Made by a program: the position numbers and the translations under genes. 8,482 nt of DNA from CAVZLD01 sp964522605. Its GTDB lineage: Bacteria; Planctomycetota; Planctomycetia; Pirellulales; Pirellulaceae. The notes under the pieces were generated by a model, which saw only the letters and a program-made list of their open reading frames with translations, had not been told where the DNA came from and did not search any database. Below are positions 1 to 6,290 of the stretch, piece after piece (within the stretch, counting starts at the first letter, position 1; every line of letters begins with the position of its first letter). The DNA is taken from positions 1 to 8,482 of the forward strand of contig CAZFWV010000300.1 of assembly GCA_964522605.1 (NCBI GenBank), written 5' to 3'.

Positions 1-17
1 CTCCCTGCTCGAGACCT

Positions 18-37
18 CCGAATTCTCACGAATTCGG
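18..37. repeat. Perfect short hairpin in upstream spacer
   Basis: The sequence CCGAATTC at 18-25 is followed by a four-base loop (TCAC) and its exact complement GAATTCGG at 30-37, giving an 8-bp perfect stem. It sits about 210 bases upstream of the VWA gene. All three forward frames are open here but none resembles a known protein, so I read this as an intergenic palindrome. I believe this type of hairpin is dispersed in planctomycete genomes, but that is from memory. Confidence 0.6.
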
Positions 38-60
38 CTACGTGCAACTTCAAAAGGCGG

Positions 61-138
61 AACCACGGATTCGACGGAAGGAACCGAAGAGCACCGATCG
101 ATCCGCGGTTATCCGTTGCCTCCGCGCAATCCGTGGTT
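61..138. repeat. Inverted repeat with AACCACGGATT arms
   Basis: AACCACGGATT at 61-71 is matched by its exact reverse complement AATCCGTGGTT at 128-138. The arms are 11 bp with a 56-base interior that contains further related pieces (ACGGA, ATCCG, TTATCCGTT). G59 can also pair with C140. The internal fragments suggest a decayed tandem CACGGATT-type repeat rather than a simple terminator, and there is no T-run after it. It lies in the spacer before the VWA gene. Confidence 0.6.
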
Positions 139-236
139 TCTCTTCGACATGCGGCTTTGCTCGACCCGATGCGCAACGACGAGTTGCTGATGCCGGCTCC
201 GAGCGATTGCGGGCTGGACGTCGGCAACGATCTTTG

Positions 237-243
237 AAGGAGG
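237..243 (+). promoter_or_regulatory. Strong Shine-Dalgarno site fixing the VWA start
   Basis: AAGGAGG at 237-243 is followed by five bases and then ATG at 249. The reading frame of the VWA protein is open far upstream, to the window edge, so this site is what decides the start. The product beginning at 249 also starts with a clean signal peptide, which agrees. A TGA in another frame (235-237) overlaps the site. Confidence 0.85.
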
Positions 244-248
244 AATCG

Positions 249-1139
249 ATGAGCAGACTACTGATTCTGAGTTGGCTTTGTTTCAGCTCGGTGGCCTTCG
301 CCGGACAGAATGTTGTCGTGCTGCTCGATGATTCCGGCTCGATGAACGAATCGATGCGGTCCAATTATCGAGTGCGCAAAATCGATGCGGCGAAACGTGC
401 GTTACTGACCGTCTTGGAACAAGTGCCCTCGGACGCCCAGGTTGGCGTCTTGGCGCTGAACGGCCCCCAGGGAAATGGTGCGTGGATCATCCCGCTGGGC
501 CCCCTCGAATCGGAACGGGTGCAGCAGGCGGTTCAGCGGATCAATGCCAATGGCGCGACACTGCTGGGTCAGTTTATGAAGACGGCGGCTGACGAACTGC
601 TTCGCAAGCGTGACGAACAGCGGTATGGCACCTATCGATTGCTGATCGTGACCGACGGCGAAGCCAATGACCCGGCGCTCGTTGAGGCCTACCTACCCGA
701 GATCCTGTCGCGGGGAATCACGATCGATGTGATCGGTGTCGATATGCAGCAGGACCACAGCCTCAAGACACGCGTCAACCGCTATCGACGCGCGGACGAT
801 CCCGCGTCCCTGCAGGAAGCAATTCAAGAATCCTTGGCGGAAACGCCGCTGGACGGTCAGGATCCGGATGAAGAGTCCGATTTCGAACTTCTGGCGGCCC
901 TGCCGGATGAGATCGCGGAGGCGGCCATCCAGCAACTCACGGAAGTCAATAATCAGCCGATCGCGGCACAGGCCGCAGGTGAGATGACCGATGGCGGTCG
1001 GGTCTGGCCGCGCGGTCCCATCGGGCAGCAGCCCGGCGCCCCCGGCGGTCGACGCGGATCCTGGTTCACGTGGGTCATTCTGGCGATGATCCTGGTCTTT
1101 GGATTTCGGGTCATCGCCCGATTGCAGCGGTCGCGTTAA
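249..1139 (+). CDS. Secreted, membrane-anchored VWA domain protein
   Basis: The product is 296 residues. Residues 1-18 form a signal peptide with a likely cleavage after AFA (18/19). A von Willebrand factor A domain occupies about residues 21-190. Its metal-ion-dependent adhesion site is intact: D27-D-S-G-S31 (DxSxS), T104 in NGATLLG, and D136 in VTDGE. A charged, proline- and glycine-containing linker follows, then one hydrophobic segment (about 272-289) ending in a basic tail, IARLQRSR. The predicted topology places the VWA domain in the periplasm, anchored by its C-terminus. Such domains usually mediate metal-dependent protein contacts; the partner cannot be read from sequence. The start is fixed by AAGGAGG five bases upstream. 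It is followed after 137 bases by the SBP-OmpA gene on the same strand, so a role with that protein is likely. There is no MoxR ATPase or Bat-type gene in the window, which argues against assigning it to the aerotolerance family. Confidence 0.9.
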   Translation: MSRLLILSWLCFSSVAFAGQNVVVLLDDSGSMNESMRSNYRVRKIDAAKRALLTVLEQVPSDAQVGVLALNGPQGNGAWIIPLGPLESERVQQAVQRINANGATLLGQFMKTAADELLRKRDEQRYGTYRLLIVTDGEANDPALVEAYLPEILSRGITIDVIGVDMQQDHSLKTRVNRYRRADDPASLQEAIQESLAETPLDGQDPDEESDFELLAALPDEIAEAAIQQLTEVNNQPIAAQAAGEMTDGGRVWPRGPIGQQPGAPGGRRGSWFTWVILAMILVFGFRVIARLQRSR

Positions 1140-1276
1140 AATTTCAATCCTCAGACGCGGGGTCGGTCACGGCTTGCCGCCGGCCGCGGGCTTCGTATTG
1201 TTGGGGAACCAATCAGGCAGCTTTCCGGGTCGCGTTCGGATTCGGAGCAACTTCGGGTATTGGGGGAAGGCTTGCT

Positions 1277-2800
1277 GTGTCGAAGGGGAAACTGCTCGCG
1301 CTAACGATTCTGTGGCTGCTGATCGTGGGGGTTGCCGCCGTGACATGGCGGTGGATCTTCGTGCCGGCTCGAGAGGAGGCCGAGCAAAGAGAGCGCGAAG
1401 AGCTGCTGGAGGGAACTAGCGGCCAGTCGCAGTATCAATACAGTGTTGATTTCGCTCTGGACCAATTCAGTGGTTATGCGATTCTGCGCTCCCAGGAATT
1501 TCAGCAGGAGCTTCACGATAAGCAAATCCGCGTGAATTTGATCGACGACGGTGCCGATTACGGTCAGCGGTTGCAGAAGCTGCGATCCGGTGAAGTCGAA
1601 ATGGCAGCCTTTACGATCGACGCGCTCATCAAATCGAGTGCGGAACTCGGTGAGATGCCTGCCGTGATCGTCGCGATCATCGACGAGACGCGGGGCGCCG
1701 ACGCGATGGTCGCCTACAAAAGGAGCGTGCCTAACGTCGATGCGATGAATCGGCCTGAGACACGGTTTGTCCTGACCGGCAACTCGCCCAGCGAAACTCT
1801 GGCGCGCGTTGTGATGACGCACTTCAATCTCAATCGACTCGCCGACGATCCGTTTGTCCTGACCAATGGCCCTGAGGACACATTCAATCGGTATCGCAAG
1901 GCAGCGACCAACACCACGGACGTTTATGTGTTGTGGGAACCTTTCGTCTCACGCGTGCTGGAAAACGAGAACATGCACGTGGTGGTCGACAGCTCGCGAT
2001 TTCGTGGCTATATCGTGGACGTGCTCGTCGTCAGTCGTGACTTCCTGCAGAAGAACCCCGAGGCGGTGCGGGATTTCGTGGGCTGCTACTTCACGGCGGC
2101 CTATCATTATCGGAAGGAAATGACCAAACTGGTCGAGACCGACGCGCAGCAACAGAAACAGCCCCTGACCGCTCAGCAGGCGGAAAAGTTGGTGGAGGGG
2201 ATTCGCTGGCAGAACACGCAGGAAAACTTCGCACACTTCGGACTCTTGCCGGATGCAGGGCGCCAACACATTGAAGATATGATCGGGAACATCACCCGTG
2301 TCCTGCTGCGGACGTCGGCCATTCGTTCCGATCCGACGGAAGGACGGCCCAATCGCTTGTACTACGAGCGGATTCTCGCCGAATTACGGCAGAGCAATTT
2401 CCATCCGGGTTTGGCGTCTGAAGTGATCGAGAGCGATGAAGTCAAATTGCCGGCGTTGAGCGATGAGGAGTGGAAAAAGCTGCGCGAGGTGGGAGAGTTG
2501 GATGTCCCGACGCTCGTTTTCGCCCGCGGCACGGCGCGGCTGACCGATCATAGCTACGCGATCCTCGATGACCTGGTCAATACGCTCCGATCCTGGCCCC
2601 AGTACTACCTGCGAGTTCGTGGTAACGCATCCCGGCAAGGGGACCTTGAGGCAAATCGACAACTGGCGGAAAATCGAGCGAAAGCCGCCGCGGACTACCT
2701 GGTCCAAAAAGGGGTCGACCGCAATCGAATCCGCTCGGAAGGTGTCGATCCGACCGGCGATACCAATGTGAGCTTCATGCTGGGAGAAGCTCCCTATTGA
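1277..2800 (+). CDS. Membrane-anchored solute-binding domain fused to OmpA-like domain
   Basis: The product is 507 residues from a GTG start. The frame is open upstream to 1070, but GTG at 1277 has a purine-rich site (GGGGGAAGG, 1262-1270) six bases before it and begins a typical K-rich N-terminus plus hydrophobic helix (about 6-28), probably uncleaved and anchoring the protein in the inner membrane. Residues about 53-340 are a periplasmic type-II binding fold of the NMT1/SsuA/TauA kind, with W220-E-P-F, D238-S-S and GYIVD, matching the lipoprotein at 4020. Residues about 410-507 are OmpA/MotB-like (FARGTARL with F415, then ANRQLAENRA with R467, then YLVQKGVDRNRI). The usual GHTD motif is GNAS here (449-452) and the C-terminal NRRV-type motif is absent, so peptidoglycan binding may be weakened or altered. 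I recall this domain order being named a phosphate ABC substrate-binding/OmpA family protein, but nothing here shows phosphate as ligand. The gene lies between the VWA gene and the coiled-coil gene. Confidence 0.85.
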   Translation: MSKGKLLALTILWLLIVGVAAVTWRWIFVPAREEAEQREREELLEGTSGQSQYQYSVDFALDQFSGYAILRSQEFQQELHDKQIRVNLIDDGADYGQRLQKLRSGEVEMAAFTIDALIKSSAELGEMPAVIVAIIDETRGADAMVAYKRSVPNVDAMNRPETRFVLTGNSPSETLARVVMTHFNLNRLADDPFVLTNGPEDTFNRYRKAATNTTDVYVLWEPFVSRVLENENMHVVVDSSRFRGYIVDVLVVSRDFLQKNPEAVRDFVGCYFTAAYHYRKEMTKLVETDAQQQKQPLTAQQAEKLVEGIRWQNTQENFAHFGLLPDAGRQHIEDMIGNITRVLLRTSAIRSDPTEGRPNRLYYERILAELRQSNFHPGLASEVIESDEVKLPALSDEEWKKLREVGELDVPTLVFARGTARLTDHSYAILDDLVNTLRSWPQYYLRVRGNASRQGDLEANRQLAENRAKAAADYLVQKGVDRNRIRSEGVDPTGDTNVSFMLGEAPY

Positions 2801-2840
2801 TCGTGTTCTTCCAGCGCAAATCCCGGTTGTCCAACGACCC

Positions 2841-3569
2841 ATGATGGACGACGTCAGACGAAAAGTGTGGTTGGACATCTTCGCCGCGCCGGGGGTCCTG
2901 CTGCCCTTGGCCGGCGGATTGACGGCCCTGATTGCCTCCTGGGCCGTGGGCGGCAATCCGGCGCTGAATTTTGGTGGCATCGCGGGGATTCTCGGTGGAG
3001 TCGGGATCATGGCCTCGCGGTTGATTCTCAAACTGGATCGCATCACGCAGGAGGCCTACGACTACTTTGTCCAGAAGCAAAGGTCCCAGCAGGAGCAGGC
3101 TCTGGAAAAACTCGAGCAGCGATTGCTGCTGGATCAGGACTCGCGAACGCAGACCAGTCTTCGGACCTTGCGGCATCTGTATGGGCGGCTCAAGGAAAAA
3201 GTCGACTCCGGTACAGTGACGCCCGCAGCCTATGGTGTGATTGAAGGAGTGGATAAGCTCTTCCAGTCCTGTGTCAAACAGCTCGAATCGTCCGCCGACC
3301 TATGGGAAACTGCGCAAAACATGCGCGGCTCGGCGCGAAAGGCCATGCTCGAGCAACGCGAGCAACTCGTGCAGGAAGTGACCGAGGCCGTTGAGCATTT
3401 GGGACAGACCGTCGAACGATTTCACGAGCTTGAGACAGGACGCCATCGGTCCGAATTGGGCCGGCTGCGTCGCGAGCTGGATGAATCGATGCGCGTGGCG
3501 CGGGAGGTCGAGCGGCGTACCGCGGAATTGACGCAGCCATCGCAATTGGAAAGCGAACAGTGGGAGTAG
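2841..3569 (+). CDS. Two-helix membrane protein with long helical tail, XpaC-like by layout
   Basis: The product is 243 codons including the stop (242 residues) and I do not recognise it by motif. Two hydrophobic segments, about residues 13-36 and 42-63, are joined by a short GGNPALN turn, so both termini should face the same side, most likely the cytoplasm. The rest is charged and strongly helical, with coiled-coil character at about 66-110 (repeated Q, E, L and K, such as QEQALEKLEQRL) and about 165-235. Two N-terminal helices followed by a helical domain is the layout of XpaC-type proteins, which I recall occurring with VWA and TelA genes, but no XpaC signature is evident and no TelA gene is in view. 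The ATG at 2841 is followed directly by another ATG at 2844. No clear ribosome binding site is visible, so expression may depend on the gene 40 bases upstream. It is probably a structural or scaffolding partner of the preceding envelope proteins. Confidence 0.75.
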   Translation: MMDDVRRKVWLDIFAAPGVLLPLAGGLTALIASWAVGGNPALNFGGIAGILGGVGIMASRLILKLDRITQEAYDYFVQKQRSQQEQALEKLEQRLLLDQDSRTQTSLRTLRHLYGRLKEKVDSGTVTPAAYGVIEGVDKLFQSCVKQLESSADLWETAQNMRGSARKAMLEQREQLVQEVTEAVEHLGQTVERFHELETGRHRSELGRLRRELDESMRVAREVERRTAELTQPSQLESEQWE

Positions 3570-4019
3570 CAACTGCGAATCATCAAACGGAAATCCGCCT
3601 CGATTGCCGTTGGTGGATCGTCGGTTTTTTCCCGCCCGATTCCCACGCCGTTGCTCGAATTCGGTAACATTGAAAGCTGCCTCGCTTCACCGAAAGGCTT
3701 GACTTAAGAACGGCTCAGAAACAATTTCCTCGTTTAACCGCGCGGGTTCCTCGTTTAACCGCGCGGGCATCGCCCCGCGAGTCGGCGAAACCCCGCGCGG
3801 CCCGCTGGGCAGGCGGTTAAACAAGAGGACCGAGATGCGGGAAATCTCCCGCGGCCCGTTGGGCACGCGGTTAAACGAGAGGACCGAAATGCCGAAGTGA
3901 TGTCTGAGTTATTCCTTAGCTCGAATTTTGGGGCGAGAGGCTGTCGTCTCGGTTCCTGCAAGTGCAACTTGGTCTGGATCGAAATCGTAGAACATCGAAC
4001 CTGATAGGAGACATGGGTG
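3570..4019. other. Repeat-rich spacer between the two gene blocks
   Basis: This 450-base stretch has no convincing gene. Its centre (3726-3892) is a palindromic repeat cluster described separately. A T-run at 3625-3630 lacks a good stem directly before it, so it is not called a terminator. TTGACT at 3699-3704 resembles a -35 box but has only a poor -10 candidate 17 bases on. A small hairpin (CGAGA at 3934-3938 with TCTCG at 3947-3951) lies about 70 bases before the lipoprotein gene. AGGAG at 4006-4010 is that gene's ribosome binding site. The length and repeats suggest the importer genes are transcribed separately from the first block. Confidence 0.6.
3726..3892. repeat. Palindromic repeat cluster with CTCGTTTAACCGCG cores
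   Basis: Two exact tandem copies of a 21-bp unit lie at 3726-3746 and 3747-3767. Both contain CTCGTTTAACCGCG. The exact reverse complement of that 14-mer, CGCGGTTAAACGAG, is at 3866-3879. A close variant (GGCGGTTAAACAAG) is at 3812-3825. The two reverse-oriented copies belong to a 43-bp direct repeat, 3796-3838 and 3850-3892, that matches at 39 of 43 positions. A perfect inner hairpin joins CGCGGG (3762-3767) to CCCGCG (3774-3779). The whole can fold back on itself as a long stem. It does not look like a CRISPR: the units touch or are irregularly spaced and change orientation. It is most likely a dispersed intergenic palindrome. Confidence 0.8.
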
Positions 4020-5075
4020 ATGCAATCCAAATGGGCGATCTGGTTAACGATCTGTGTTGTCGCCAGCGTAATCGGCTGCCGACGGGAGACCGCGACGTCA
4101 CCATCCGGCGGCCCGGTGGAGACGTTCAGCTTGGCTTGGAGTGAGTATCCCAGCTGGTCCGTGTTCGGCGTGGCCGATGAATTGGGATTGATCAACGGTG
4201 CTGCCGGTGAGCAGGGAACGCTCGAAAAGAAACACGGGATTGATATCGAGTTGAAGGAGGCTGGATACGATTCGTGCCTGAACATGTTCAGCTCGGGCGA
4301 CTGCGATGCCGTCTGCATTACCAACATGGATGCCCTGATCGTCAGTCCGTCACGCGACATCGTCGCCGTGTTGCCCACCAGCACGAGCAAAGGAGCCGAT
4401 GCGTGCCTCGTTACGGAAGCCATTCCGGATATCGAAGCGCTGAAGCAGCACAAGGTGTATGGATTGGAGAATACGGTTTCCGAGTACTGTTTCGTCCGCT
4501 GTTTGGAAAAGGCCGGCTTTCAGGAAGCGGATTTCCAGTTCACGAATCAGGATCCGGCGATTGCGGCGACGAACATGCAGTCGGGGGCCGAAACGCATCA
4601 AGCGATTATGGTTTGGAATCCATTCGTGATGCAGACGCTGCGCGATCGGACCGATGTCAAAGTGCTGTTTGATTCCAGCCAGATCCCTGGGGAGATTGTG
4701 GATATGGTCGCGGTCGGACGCGACTCGTTGGAAAAACCCGGTGCGGACAAGTTCGTCAAAGCCGTGACGGAGGCCTTCTACGAGGTGAATCGTGAGCTGG
4801 AAGAATCCGAACGGGCCGACGAAGTTCTTGTCGCACTCGGTAAGAAGTTCTCGAATCTTGGGCTCGAGGACATGCGCGTCGTCGTTCAGCAGACCGTGTT
4901 CTACAAAACGCCGGAGGAAGCAAAAGCCCTGTTTGGCGGCGATGAGTTCAAGCAGACGATGCAGACCGTGACTGATTTTTGCACGAGCCACGATCTGGTC
5001 AGTGATCCGTCCATCGGTTACGGGCCGGATGACGTCGATGTGAAGCTGCGATTCGACGCGTCCCACATCGAATAG
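4020..5075 (+). CDS. ABC importer solute-binding lipoprotein, urea-carboxylase-associated type
   Basis: The product is 351 residues. An N-terminal hydrophobic stretch ends in the lipobox V-I-G-C20, followed by RRETA, so it is a predicted lipid-anchored periplasmic binding protein. The mature part has the NMT1/SsuA/TauA-type fold: LAWSEYPSW at 38-46, T101-N-M-D-A-L, W199-N-P-F-V and D218-S-S-Q-I-P-G-E-I-V-D. The TNMDAL and DSS-x-IPGEI-D combination is what I remember from the binding protein encoded near urea carboxylase (TIGR03427-like), although no urea carboxylase gene is present, so urea or a related small nitrogen compound is only a candidate ligand. AGGAG at 4006-4010 lies nine bases before ATG 4020. 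A GTG directly upstream at 4017 (spacing six) would add one residue and cannot be excluded. An ATG at 4013 is out of frame. The permease and ATPase follow, so this is the importer's receptor. It is paralogous to the binding domain of the 1277-2800 product. Confidence 0.88.
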   Translation: MQSKWAIWLTICVVASVIGCRRETATSPSGGPVETFSLAWSEYPSWSVFGVADELGLINGAAGEQGTLEKKHGIDIELKEAGYDSCLNMFSSGDCDAVCITNMDALIVSPSRDIVAVLPTSTSKGADACLVTEAIPDIEALKQHKVYGLENTVSEYCFVRCLEKAGFQEADFQFTNQDPAIAATNMQSGAETHQAIMVWNPFVMQTLRDRTDVKVLFDSSQIPGEIVDMVAVGRDSLEKPGADKFVKAVTEAFYEVNRELEESERADEVLVALGKKFSNLGLEDMRVVVQQTVFYKTPEEAKALFGGDEFKQTMQTVTDFCTSHDLVSDPSIGYGPDDVDVKLRFDASHIE

Positions 5076-5085
5076 GGCAGAATTA

Positions 5086-5160
5086 GGGTGCCACTGGCTC
5101 TGCCAGTGCGACGATTTGTCAAGTCAGCAAGTTCTGGCACTGGCGTAGCCAGTGGCACCC
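5086..5160. repeat. Paired hairpin repeat, GTGCCACTGGC type, copy 1
   Basis: Two 23-base arms, 5086-5108 and 5138-5160, are reverse complements at 21 of 23 positions, separated by 29 bases. Each arm is itself a hairpin: CACTGGC, a three-base loop, then GCCAGTG. The layout resembles a bacterial REP pair (BIME). It begins 11 bases after the lipoprotein stop codon, so in RNA it could protect the upstream message or reduce readthrough into the permease gene. There is no T-run. A second copy is at 7464-7530. Confidence 0.85.
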
Positions 5161-5304
5161 AACCCTGAATCCAAGCCTTGACAGAGCACTGGGCAGATTG
5201 CCAGAAACACGTCGATCGCTGCATCATGCCGCGGCGTCGGCGCCGTACAGTCCGACCCGCCGTCGGCGACGAACTCACTGCTTGCGGGCAGAAGGTGTAT
5301 CCCC

Positions 5305-6285
5305 ATGTTAATGGTCCGCCAACCGATCTCTCTTTGGCTGCGCATCGTTCTTGGAGTTACCTCGATCCTGCTGCTGATCGCGATGTACTGGTTCTTGTCC
5401 GTCTACAAGCAGCAATCGAAGCGCGCCGAGGCTTACGAGAAGCTGGTTCGCGTCCGAGAGCAACTCGTCGCCTTGGAGGCTCTTCCATCGGATGCCATTC
5501 AGTCGACCGACGACGAGAGTGCACAGGAGGGATCGCGCGTGCAGAAACTGCGCGAACTTGAGGTCCAGCTCGAGAGAGAATCAAGGGAGGCGATCGATCG
5601 TACGATGCCGACCTTGGATAGCCTTTTTCGAGACGGGTTGCTCTATGCGCTAAAGCATGAGGAACTGGGTGGCACCCAGTACTGGCTTTGGGACGATACT
5701 GTTGCCACGGCCAAGCGACTGGTTGCCGGTTTGGTCCTCGGCGTGCTGCTCTCGGTCGTGTTGGGGATTTTGATGGGAGCCTACTCGCCGATCGAAGCGT
5801 TCTTCGTGCCGCCACTCTCCTACCTGGCGAAGATCCCGCCGACGGCGATGTTGGTGGTGTTTTTTGTTCTGGTCGGTGTGAACTTCCGAATGTACGTCAC
5901 CATGATCGTCTTCGGTGTCTTGCCGACGCTCGCCCAGACCGTCTATCAGTCCGCCAAAAAAGATGTGCCCGAATCGCTGGTGTTCAAGGCCTACACGCTG
6001 GGAGCCAGCCATATCGAGCTGATCTGGAACGTGATTTATAAGCAGATCCTGCCGCGTTTGATTGATGCCATCCGCCTGCAGATCGGACCGGCCATGGTGC
6101 TGTTGGTTGCGGCGGAATGGATGGTTGCGGGAGAAGGATTTGGCTACCGGCTGCGCCTCTACTATCAGCGCACCGACATGACCGTCGTCTACGTCTACCT
6201 GATCTTGTTGGGGATCGCCGGGTTGACCGTTGATTATGCCTTGATCTGGTTCCGCCGACTGTTGTGTCCCTGGTTTGGAGAATAG
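5305..6285 (+). CDS. ABC importer permease with extra N-terminal periplasmic helical segment
   Basis: The product is 326 residues, longer than the roughly 250-280 usual for SsuC/TauC-type permeases. Residues 10-33 are a first membrane helix. Residues about 35-100 form a charged, heptad-like helical segment (KRAEAYEKLVRVREQL and LRELEVQLERESREAI), probably periplasmic. The canonical binding-protein-dependent permease domain covers about 132-326 with around five hydrophobic segments. The EAA loop that docks with the ATPase is visible: KAYTLGASHIELIWNVI ending in KQILP, with the conserved Gly at 233. The start is ATG 5305, with GAAGGTG at 5291-5297 seven bases before it; a second ATG at 5311 is possible. 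It is followed five bases later by the ATPase gene and should be cotranscribed with it. The lipoprotein gene lies 229 bases upstream across a hairpin repeat. The family moves nitrate, sulfonates, bicarbonate, thiamine precursors or urea-like compounds; the sequence does not say which. Confidence 0.92.
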   Translation: MLMVRQPISLWLRIVLGVTSILLLIAMYWFLSVYKQQSKRAEAYEKLVRVREQLVALEALPSDAIQSTDDESAQEGSRVQKLRELEVQLERESREAIDRTMPTLDSLFRDGLLYALKHEELGGTQYWLWDDTVATAKRLVAGLVLGVLLSVVLGILMGAYSPIEAFFVPPLSYLAKIPPTAMLVVFFVLVGVNFRMYVTMIVFGVLPTLAQTVYQSAKKDVPESLVFKAYTLGASHIELIWNVIYKQILPRLIDAIRLQIGPAMVLLVAAEWMVAGEGFGYRLRLYYQRTDMTVVYVYLILLGIAGLTVDYALIWFRRLLCPWFGE

Positions 6286-6290
6286 TGCCG

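Noticed and set aside
42..248. N-terminal extension of the VWA protein by 69 residues from GTG 42
   Set aside because: The extension is Arg-rich, crosses an inverted repeat and would bury the signal peptide, while ATG 249 has an excellent AAGGAGG site.
3587..3630. Intrinsic terminator ending in the T-run at 3625-3630
   Set aside because: The only stem I see (AACGG with CCGTT) lies more than ten bases before the T-run, so the classical layout is missing.
3726..3892. CRISPR array
   Set aside because: Units are tandem without spacers or in opposite orientation, only two copies each, and no cas genes are present.
3755..4453. Reverse-strand open frame of 232 codons
   Set aside because: It runs through the palindromic repeat cluster, producing an artificial repetitive peptide, and overlaps the start of the well-supported lipoprotein gene.
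5178..5206. Promoter from a perfect TTGACA at 5178-5183 before the permease gene
   Set aside because: The hexamer 17 bases downstream is CCAGAA, which is not a credible -10 box, and nearby spacings are no better.
5664..5690. Third copy of the GTGCCACTGGC repeat inside the permease gene
   Set aside because: GGTGGCACCC and ACTGGCTTTG occur close together but encode normal permease residues and do not form paired arms; it is probably coincidence.
6264..6290. GTG 6264 as start of the ATPase
   Set aside because: It would overlap the permease by 22 bases without a ribosome binding site and add residues not expected in the family.
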